Of a stretch of DNA of 12,111 bases, positions 6,493-12,111 are shown in pieces (the stretch's first letter is position 1; every line of letters starts with the position of its first letter). The position numbers and the translations under genes are program-made. Location: positions 1-12,111 of the forward strand of contig CANQNI010000032.1 of the NCBI GenBank assembly GCA_947625175.1. Reading direction: 5' to 3'. The notes beneath the pieces were generated by a model that worked only from the letters and a program-made list of their open reading frames with translations, did not search any database and was not told the DNA's origin. The stretch is from an uncultured Eubacteriaceae bacterium (GTDB lineage Bacteria; Bacillota; Clostridia; Eubacteriales; Eubacteriaceae).

Positions 6493-8706
6493 TTATTTAC
6501 TGATAATTTTTCGATATCTATTAAATAAAAGATTTAAAAGTTCATATTTATCGTTGACTGATTTTTTAAAATGATAAGCTTTTAAAACAGCCTTATCATT
6601 TTTCTTATGAACTTCTTTTAAATCTTCAGGCATTTTATTCGGTTTATAAAGATTATTAAAATCTATATCTTTATACTTATACCTGGTATTAAGTATTTCC
6701 TGAGCAGTTTTTTCGATTCTCTTAATTTCCATTTCATTGGGTTCTGGCCATGGAAAATTATTATAAACGATTTTCTTAGAGTATCTAAGAGCATTTCCAA
6801 GGCGTCCACAAACAAAATTTAACCAGATCATATGCAAATTAGAATTTAAAACTCCAAAATGATAAAGGGTCATATCTGGAACTATTAAAAGTGAATCTCC
6901 TGCTAAATTTTCAGGTGATAAATAGGCTATCGGAAGATAATCTCTATTACTGGAAGAAACTCTTGGGATAGCCAGATAATTAGAATCCGGAATATTTTCA
7001 ACATGAAAGTGGGTAGGACTTTGAGCTAATTTTCTAGTTCCTTTTGATTTACTTTGAAGTCTAAAATTTTTAACATTCTCTATTCTTTTATTGACTAGGG
7101 TTAAATGTTTATATTCTTCTTCAGATGAATCACCCAACCAGAGACAATATCTGGGATTATTATGAGTTAATTCAGAGGCCCCATAAAAAGGCTTAAAGAA
7201 TTTTTTGCTTTCTGGTTCTTTTTGAATAAAATCTTGATACTCTTCAAATTTAAATAAATAATTTCCATTATCTATAGGTTTATTTCCAATACCCATATCA
7301 GGAACTGAACATATTGGTTTTTCACGACTTTCAGCATATATCTCAGGACCGTCTAAAAGATAACCGTTTATATGTTTAGCTTTAATAATTGTATTATTAT
7401 TAAGATAAATATAATGATCCTTGATCTCTTTGTGCTCTCTAAAACCTATAATAACAACAAAGACCTGAGCAGAAAAAGAAGTATCCTGATTCCATTTAAA
7501 GGACTGATAGGCAAAGTCTATTATCATTCCTTCTTTAATTAAAGGTTTAAACAAATTAGCAGCTGACATTCCCTCTGTTATGGAACTCGTTGATACAAAT
7601 GCTGCTTCAATATTAGTTCCTTTCATATAGTCCAGAGATTTTTTATACCAGCCGGAGACATAATCCAGATTTCCTAAATGCTTCCATTTTTTTCCAAAAA
7701 CATTCATTAGATCATTCTTCTGTTCAGAACTCATTAATCTGGCCCCTAAGAAGGGAGGATTTCCTAATATATAATTCAAATCGTAATTTTTAATAAGATT
7801 ATTCCAGTTGATTTGTAAGGCATTACTTTCTATTATATTTGTATTTTTATAGGGAAAAATAATTTTATAGTTAATTTTTTTATTATATTGAAGTTGAGCA
7901 ATTAAAAGAGCTACTTTAGAAATTAGAGCTGCACTTTCGTTTATTTCTATTCCATAAAACTGATCTATTGAAACATAAGATTTAAAAATATCAATTTGGA
8001 GCTCTTGTAAATAATCTAGAATTTTAGCTTCAAGATTTTTTAAAGCTTCATAAGTAACAACTAAAAAATTACCTACGCCACAAGCTGGATCAAGAAAAGT
8101 TAAGTTAGAAATTTTTTTCTGAAATTTCTTAATTCGTTGTGGGATGCCCTTATTAAGTTTTAAAATATGTTCAAATTCTTTATTTAACTTATCTAGGAAC
8201 AATGGTTTAATTACTTTTAAAATATTTTCTTTTGAAGTAAAGTACATCCCATTATTATGTTTATCTTCGATATTAATTAAGGATTCGAAAAGATTACAGA
8301 ATTGCAGAGCATTTAACTTATTCCATGAATAATCTAATACTGATGAACTCTTTAGATATTGGAGAAAATCTACGCTCAATTTTGGAAATTCTTTTTGATG
8401 CGAGTATGGTTCGCCGATGATAGGAATACCAAACATTAACTGAGAAGATTGCTCATCAGTCGGAATAATCAATAGATTAAAATAATTAGTTAATATTTTT
8501 ATTAATTCTTCAGGACTTTGAGTTTCTTTTATTTTTAAAATAAAATCTTCAAAAGGAACAATAAGCTTATCAGATCCTAAATAGAGAAAGAAATAGAGTT
8601 TAACAAGAAAAATTAAAACTTTATCTTTATCTTTATTATTTTCTATCAATAATTCATATAATTGTTGAAGGTAAACTTCAGGTTTTTCCAGATTTGTATT
8701 GATCAT
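6493..8706 (-). CDS. MmeI/YeeA-family (type IIL) DNA methyltransferase lacking the nuclease domain
   Basis: A predicted adenine-N6 DNA methyltransferase of 737 residues. Motif order and content follow the MmeI/YeeA family: a helical spacer region (~1-150) ending in a segment with MYFTSKENILKVIKPLFLD (154-172), SAM-binding DPACGVGNF (206-214), FYGIEIN (250-256), catalytic NPPF (316-319), a target-recognition region (~440-620) with PRYCLWL, KLAQSPTHF and IPRVSSSNRDYLPI, and the C-terminal RYSKKIVYNNFPWPEP (641-656). Full-length type IIL enzymes are ~880-920 residues, with a PD-(D/E)XK nuclease domain ahead of the spacer. That domain is absent here: the frame has a stop two codons before the ATG, and only 177 bases separate the gene from galM. 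The catalytic motifs are intact, so it may methylate without cutting. No restriction gene is seen nearby. The start has no clear Shine-Dalgarno sequence. Exact family naming rests on my recall of motifs. Confidence 0.88.
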   Translation of the reverse strand: MINTNLEKPEVYLQQLYELLIENNKDKDKVLIFLVKLYFFLYLGSDKLIVPFEDFILKIKETQSPEELIKILTNYFNLLIIPTDEQSSQLMFGIPIIGEPYSHQKEFPKLSVDFLQYLKSSSVLDYSWNKLNALQFCNLFESLINIEDKHNNGMYFTSKENILKVIKPLFLDKLNKEFEHILKLNKGIPQRIKKFQKKISNLTFLDPACGVGNFLVVTYEALKNLEAKILDYLQELQIDIFKSYVSIDQFYGIEINESAALISKVALLIAQLQYNKKINYKIIFPYKNTNIIESNALQINWNNLIKNYDLNYILGNPPFLGARLMSSEQKNDLMNVFGKKWKHLGNLDYVSGWYKKSLDYMKGTNIEAAFVSTSSITEGMSAANLFKPLIKEGMIIDFAYQSFKWNQDTSFSAQVFVVIIGFREHKEIKDHYIYLNNNTIIKAKHINGYLLDGPEIYAESREKPICSVPDMGIGNKPIDNGNYLFKFEEYQDFIQKEPESKKFFKPFYGASELTHNNPRYCLWLGDSSEEEYKHLTLVNKRIENVKNFRLQSKSKGTRKLAQSPTHFHVENIPDSNYLAIPRVSSSNRDYLPIAYLSPENLAGDSLLIVPDMTLYHFGVLNSNLHMIWLNFVCGRLGNALRYSKKIVYNNFPWPEPNEMEIKRIEKTAQEILNTRYKYKDIDFNNLYKPNKMPEDLKEVHKKNDKAVLKAYHFKKSVNDKYELLNLLFNRYRKIISK

Positions 8707-8735
8707 TTTTTAATTAATTTAAAGAAATTAAATGG

Positions 8736-8741
8736 ATTATA
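8736..8741 (-). promoter_or_regulatory. Possible -10 box of the methyltransferase gene
   Basis: A perfect TATAAT on the - strand about 30 bases before the methyltransferase ATG, which would give a leader of ~22 bases. No good -35 box is visible at 16-18 bases, so the promoter may be weak or activated. It is the best candidate in the divergent region. Confidence 0.4.
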
Positions 8742-8817
8742 TCCTTAAAAGGGAATTATTAAGATTCCTAATTAAATAAGATCGTATGTAAGCTAACATA
8801 TTTATTATAACTTAAAT

Positions 8818-8856
8818 CGGTTCTTAAATTTTAAGATTTAATAATCCGGTTGTTAA
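8818..8856. repeat. Direct repeat CGGTTnTTAA upstream of galM
   Basis: CGGTTCTTAA (8818-8827) recurs as CGGTTGTTAA (8847-8856), 29 bases apart. The second copy overlaps the galM -35 box. A palindrome, TCTTAAA-T-TTTAAGA (8822-8836), overlaps the first copy. These could be binding sites for a regulator, but no regulator gene is present in the window. Confidence 0.3.
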
Positions 8857-8877
8857 GAAACTATTTAAAATTATAAT
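8850..8877 (+). promoter_or_regulatory. Promoter of galM, possibly giving a leaderless mRNA
   Basis: TTGTTA (8850-8855) and a perfect TATAAT (8872-8877) are 16 bases apart. The -10 box ends only six bases before the galM ATG at 8884, so transcription should begin at or next to the start codon. This agrees with the lack of a Shine-Dalgarno sequence there. Confidence 0.55.
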
Positions 8878-8883
8878 TAAAGT

Positions 8884-9870
8884 ATGATAGATAATATTAA
8901 AACAGTTACTTTAAAGAATAAGTTGGGAACAGAAATAAAGATTTCTAATTATGGTGGAATTATTCAAGAATTCAATGTTGATGGTATTAATATAGTTCGC
9001 TCTAAGGATAATATTAAAGATTATAAAAATGGGAAGGCCTATATGGGTGCTTTGATTGGTAGAGTTGCTAATAGAATAGGAGAGGGAAAGTTTAAAATCA
9101 ATAATAAAGAATTCCAAATTCCTATTAATAATGGTCCAAATACTAATCATGGTGGATTAGAAGGATTTGATTCTAAGGTCTGGGATATTAAATTATATGA
9201 ACCAGATACATTAGTTTTAGAATATTTGAGTAAAGATGGTGAAGAAGGTTTCCCGGGAAATTTAATAACAACAGCAACTTTTAAATTAACTGATAAAAAT
9301 GAACTTATACTTGATTTGGAAGCTAAAACTGATCAACTTACTCCAGTTAATTTAACATCTCATTCATATTTTAATTTAAATGGTCAAGGAGATATTAAAA
9401 ATCATTTACTCAAAGTTAATAGTGAACAAATAACTTCTTCAGATAAAGATTTACTCCCAACTGGCGATATCGAAGTAATAACAAATTCTCCACTTGATTT
9501 TCGAGAATTTAAACCAATTGAAAAAGCTTTAGTTGAAACTGAAAACATTAATATTAAAAACGCTAAAGGATTAGATCATAATTATATATTTAAAGATCAC
9601 ATAGATAATCAATTAAATGAAATGGCAGAATTAAGAGGAGATAAATTATATCTAAAAATCTATTCTGATCAACCTGGTTTACAGGTTTACACTGGAAATT
9701 ATCTAGATGAAGAAGGAGCAAATGGTGAATACTATACAAATTATACTGGAGTAGCCTTAGAACCTCAGAACTGGCCGGATAGTATAAATCATATTGAGTT
9801 TCCAAATTCTCTTCTTAAACCTGAAGAAAAATATAAAACTAGAATAATTTATGAGGTTGGAAAAATATGA
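8884..9870 (+). CDS. galM: Aldose 1-epimerase (galactose mutarotase)
   Basis: A 328-residue cytoplasmic enzyme that interconverts alpha and beta anomers of galactose and related aldoses, feeding the Leloir pathway. Landmarks fit GalM: NYGGIIQEF at 22-30, IGRVANRIG at 58-66 with substrate-binding Arg60, NTNHGGLEGFD at 87-96 with His89, SHSYFNL at 159-165 with catalytic-acid His160, GLDHNYIF at 229-236 with Asp231, and GVALEPQNWPDS at 289-300 with catalytic-base Glu293. Length is near the family norm (~330-350). The ATG has no good ribosome binding site, but its N-terminus matches where family members begin and it lies just after a -10 box. Its stop overlaps the start of the next gene by four bases (ATGA), so the two are co-translated. 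It is not in the galE operon. Confidence 0.95.
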   Translation: MIDNIKTVTLKNKLGTEIKISNYGGIIQEFNVDGINIVRSKDNIKDYKNGKAYMGALIGRVANRIGEGKFKINNKEFQIPINNGPNTNHGGLEGFDSKVWDIKLYEPDTLVLEYLSKDGEEGFPGNLITTATFKLTDKNELILDLEAKTDQLTPVNLTSHSYFNLNGQGDIKNHLLKVNSEQITSSDKDLLPTGDIEVITNSPLDFREFKPIEKALVETENINIKNAKGLDHNYIFKDHIDNQLNEMAELRGDKLYLKIYSDQPGLQVYTGNYLDEEGANGEYYTNYTGVALEPQNWPDSINHIEFPNSLLKPEEKYKTRIIYEVGKI

Positions 9871-10307
9871 AGAAATTAATCCTAGTATTTATAATGGTTC
9901 TCTTAATAACAGGATGTTCAAATAATTCAAATTCTTCATCTGAAAGCAATAAAGCTATTAATTTAGACGGAACATATGAAGAGGTACAAGAAAGTGATAC
10001 TTCTACTTATAAAACAATTGCGACAATTGAAGGAAATAAAATAACCATTTTAATTACTTTAAGTTCAGATACTTTAAATATGGAAGAAACGTTTTGGATA
10101 GGTAGTGTTGAAGAACCTAAAAATAGTTCAGAACCATATACCTGGATTTCACAAAGAGATCAATCAGCTATTGAAAAAGCTGAAAATCCACTTCCTCCTG
10201 AATCTGAAAGCATTGAATTTACCTATGAGAATGATCAGTTAAAGTACAGTTTTTCAAATGGTGGTAATCAGGGAGATATGGAAATGATATTAAACAAAGT
10301 GAAATAA
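9867..10307 (+). CDS. Small predicted lipoprotein of unknown function
   Basis: A 146-residue protein with a classic lipoprotein signal: MKK, a hydrophobic stretch (4-14) and lipobox LITGC with the lipidated Cys at 17. A Ser/Asn-rich spacer follows (18-28), so the mature protein should be tethered to the outer face of the membrane. The remainder (about 33-146) is acidic and rich in Thr, Ser and Glu, with alternating short strand-like segments such as TIATIEGNKITILITL and IEFTYENDQLKYSFSN, suggesting a small beta-sheet domain. I recognise no family and no catalytic motif. It is coupled to galM by a four-base ATGA overlap. That pairing could be simple operon hitch-hiking or could hint at surface carbohydrate sensing; nothing in the sequence decides. 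It ends at the shared terminator with glyA. Confidence 0.85.
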   Translation: MKKLILVFIMVLLITGCSNNSNSSSESNKAINLDGTYEEVQESDTSTYKTIATIEGNKITILITLSSDTLNMEETFWIGSVEEPKNSSEPYTWISQRDQSAIEKAENPLPPESESIEFTYENDQLKYSFSNGGNQGDMEMILNKVK

Positions 10308-10350
10308 AATAACCGAGAATTCCATCGTCGGGATTCTCGGTTATTTTTTT
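10306..10350. terminator. Bidirectional terminator shared by the lipoprotein gene and glyA
   Basis: AAAATAACCGAGAATTCC (10306-10323) pairs with GGGATTCTCGGTTATTTT (10330-10347): 18 continuous pairs with one T-G wobble and a six-base loop ATCGTC. An A-tract and a T-tract flank it, so it works on both strands. It contains part of the lipoprotein stop codon and abuts the glyA stop codon. Confidence 0.93.
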
Positions 10351-11581
10351 AATAGGGTAAGGGAATTCTTTTACAAAGTTCAAGAACTTCCTCTTTAACT
10401 TTCGGAATATTATTTTCATCAATATAAACTCGATAGATCCAATCAGCTAGAGTTTTCATTTCGGGTTCTTTTAAACCTCTAGTAGTTACGGCAGGGGTTC
10501 CTAGTCTTAATCCACTTGTTTGACTGATTGGTCGTTTATCACCAGTAACACTATTTTTATTAGTAGTGATATTAGCTAAGTCTAATCTGTGTTCCAATTC
10601 TTTTCCTGACATTTCATCTTCTCTTAAATCAATTAAAATAAGATGATTATCAGTACCATCTGTCATTAACTTAAACCCTTTTTCTTTTAATGCATCAGCT
10701 AATGCTTGGGCATTCAAAACTATTTGTTTTTGATATTCTTTGAATTCATTAGACATAGCTTCTTTTAAACAAACAGCTTTAGAAGCAATAGCGTGCATGA
10801 AAGGACCTCCTTGGATTCCAGGAAAAGCAGCTTTATTAAAATTATATTTTTGATTATTTTCTTCACTGCTCAAAATCATCCCTCCACGAGGACCTCTTAA
10901 AGTTTTATGAGTTGTTGTAGTAACAACATCAGCATAGGGAAGAGGAGACTGATGATATCCTGTAGCAACAAGTCCAGCTATATGAGCCATATCTACCATT
11001 AAAAGAGCTCCAACTTCATCAGCTATTTCTCTAAAACGTTTAAAATCTATTTCTCGAGGATAGGCACTTGCTCCAGCTATTATTAATTTTGGTTTTACTT
11101 TTTTAGCAATTTCTAAAACATTATCGTAATCAATATAACCGTCCTCTGTTAATCCATAAGAATAAACTTCATAGTGATTTCCTGAGATATTAGCTTTAGA
11201 ACCATGAGTTAGATGACCACCTTCATTAAGTCCCATAGATAAAATCTTATCTCCTGGCTTTAACAGAGCATAATAAACTATCTGGTTAGCCTGAGAACCA
11301 GAGTGCGGTTGAACGTTGGCATACGTACAATTGAATAATTTTTTTGCTCTATCACGGGCTATTTCTTCTGCTTGATCTACGAATTCACATCCACCATAAT
11401 AACGATGACCAGGATAACCTTCAGCATATTTATTATTCATTACAGAACCTAAAGCTTCTAAAACAGCTGGAGTTACCCAGTTTTCGGATGCGATTAGTTC
11501 TAAATGAGTACTTTGTCTTTCATATTCATTCTGAATTGCTTCTGCAATTTCAGGATCTTGATGTTTTAAATTTCTTTCCAT
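10349..11581 (-). CDS. glyA: Serine hydroxymethyltransferase
   Basis: A 410-residue cytoplasmic PLP enzyme that converts serine and tetrahydrofolate to glycine and 5,10-methylene-tetrahydrofolate, the main one-carbon source. Fold type I landmarks: [11 protein letters not shown] at 26-36, the [10 protein letters not shown] folate/substrate region at 55-64, HSGSQAN at 93-99, GGHLTHGS at 121-128, VDMAHIAGL at 196-204 with Asp197 and His200 contacting the cofactor, and [14 protein letters not shown] with the PLP lysine at 226. Length matches bacterial GlyA (~410-420). The C-terminal [15 protein letters not shown] is also typical. AGGT lies eight bases before the ATG. No riboswitch or leader structure is evident in the ~23-base leader. 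Transcription is single-gene as far as visible and stops at the shared hairpin. Confidence 0.97.
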   Translation of the reverse strand: MERNLKHQDPEIAEAIQNEYERQSTHLELIASENWVTPAVLEALGSVMNNKYAEGYPGHRYYGGCEFVDQAEEIARDRAKKLFNCTYANVQPHSGSQANQIVYYALLKPGDKILSMGLNEGGHLTHGSKANISGNHYEVYSYGLTEDGYIDYDNVLEIAKKVKPKLIIAGASAYPREIDFKRFREIADEVGALLMVDMAHIAGLVATGYHQSPLPYADVVTTTTHKTLRGPRGGMILSSEENNQKYNFNKAAFPGIQGGPFMHAIASKAVCLKEAMSNEFKEYQKQIVLNAQALADALKEKGFKLMTDGTDNHLILIDLREDEMSGKELEHRLDLANITTNKNSVTGDKRPISQTSGLRLGTPAVTTRGLKEPEMKTLADWIYRVYIDENNIPKVKEEVLELCKRIPLPY

Positions 11582-11611
11582 AATTAATTACCTGTTAAAA
11601 CACGGAAAATT

Positions 11612-11620
11612 ATTATATCA
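11612..11620 (-). promoter_or_regulatory. Extended -10 promoter of glyA
   Basis: On the - strand TGATATAAT is a perfect TATAAT (11612-11617) with the TGn extension. The -35 region is poor, which the extended -10 can offset. The predicted start near 11604 leaves a leader of about 23 bases. Confidence 0.6.
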
Positions 11621-11639
11621 GAAAAATTAAGAATATAAT

Positions 11640-12111
11640 ATCTAAAACGATTTCTGAGTTAATGAAGCAAATATAAATTTAAATGATTATTTATAGAAGG
11701 TAAGTTTTAATTATACTTTTAATTAAAACCTATTCAGAACTAATAATTAAAATAGAATTTTAATAAATTCCGTTATTTAATCTAAATAGAACTATCAGGT
11801 CAGTTAAGAAAGTTCCGATTCGTCCATTTTTGATAATATAAAGAAATTGTAAACTTCAGACCAATAAGCGTAGGTTACTAGTCACAAAATTCTACATTAA
11901 AGAGAAAATTTTTTATAATATAGAACATGGAGTTACTAACCATTTAGGAATATGTTATTAACAATTCCAACGTTCTGCCAAAACGTGTTCTAATATGGGC
12001 ATCAATCATTTCTCCGAAATATGAAGTTTATCATCATAAATCTGCGTCCTATAATCAGGGCTGCGCTAAAATGAACATTGAGTTTTCTGAGATTGGCATA
12101 TTTTTCCAAAC
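11640..12111. other. Gene-free stretch to the right edge; last ~190 bases possibly eroded coding DNA
   Basis: No complete gene, tRNA or rRNA signature was found. About 11640-11900 is plain AT-rich spacer with one inverted repeat. From about 11925 the base mix looks richer in GC. On the - strand one frame is open from the edge to a stop at 12002-12004 (35 codons, including KYANLRKLNVHFSAALI). Another frame reads RTQIYDDKLHISEK, a TGA, then LMPILEHVLAERWNC. The pieces could be a frameshifted remnant of a gene or an insertion element outside the window, but I recognise no family. Confidence 0.3.
11704..11729. repeat. Perfect 10-bp inverted repeat
   Basis: GTTTTAATTA (11704-11713) and TAATTAAAAC (11720-11729) are perfect inverted repeats with a six-base centre TACTTT. 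There is no T-run after it, and it lies ~90 bases upstream of the glyA -10 box. It may be an operator or a chance product of the A/T richness. Confidence 0.3.

Noticed and set aside
8144..8332. + strand frame opposite the methyltransferase gene
   Set aside because: Antisense to intact methyltransferase coding sequence, short, no promoter or ribosome binding site. It is not a missing nuclease piece.
6493..8706. Defence island (BREX, DISARM or type I system)
   Set aside because: Only one methyltransferase gene is present; no specificity subunit, nuclease, helicase, ATPase or other defence gene flanks it. The neighbours are metabolic genes.
8751..8769. Short hairpin GGGAAT..ATTCCT between the divergent genes
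   Set aside because: The stem is only about six pairs including a wobble, with no T-run, and it lies upstream of both genes, so it is not a terminator.
11344..11583. 79-codon + strand frame opposite the start of glyA
   Set aside because: It mirrors conserved glyA codons and its His/Leu-rich product is typical of antisense translation.
11582..11640. Glycine or folate riboswitch upstream of glyA
   Set aside because: The predicted leader is only ~23 bases and the region is nearly pure A/T, too short and simple for a known aptamer.

Overview
The window is low-GC, AT-rich DNA with short intergenic gaps, TATAAT-type promoters, intrinsic terminators and mostly AGGA/GAGG-type ribosome binding sites. 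Together with clostridial hydrophobic-W (ChW) repeats in a secreted protein and a lipobox lipoprotein, this points to a low-GC Gram-positive bacterium (Bacillota, Clostridia or Halanaerobiia-like). The exact taxon cannot be read from the sequence.

Layout, left to right. (1) The 3' part of an aconitate hydratase gene (+), closed by a terminator. (2) A 330-bp AT-rich gap holding a good promoter with a 10-bp dyad across its spacer, followed by a gene (+) for a secreted 541-residue protein: signal peptide, six ChW repeats, a Cys-pair ribbon-like region and a C-terminal papain-like domain. (3) A three-gene minus-strand unit, galE - family 2 glycosyltransferase - DUF2304 membrane protein, a typical cell-envelope sugar-transfer set. 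(4) An SDR oxidoreductase (-) with its own consensus promoter and terminator. (5) A 737-residue DNA methyltransferase (-) of the MmeI/YeeA (type IIL) family that begins at the helical spacer domain and lacks the N-terminal nuclease domain. (6) A divergent promoter region, then galM (aldose 1-epimerase, +) overlapping a small lipoprotein gene (+). (7) glyA (serine hydroxymethyltransferase, -), converging on the lipoprotein gene; an 18-bp hairpin fills the gap and serves both genes. (8) About 500 bp without a convincing gene up to the right edge; the last ~190 bp look less AT-rich and may be the eroded end of something outside the window.

Most of this is core or common accessory metabolism: the TCA cycle, UDP-galactose supply and galactose mutarotation, one-carbon metabolism and envelope glycosylation. 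galE and galM sit near each other but in separate units, so shared galactose use is an inference. I see no strong case for a wholly new system. The items most worth a second look are the nuclease-less MmeI-type methyltransferase, the ChW/Cys-ribbon/peptidase-like secreted protein with its operator-like promoter dyad, and the apparently leaderless galM promoter.
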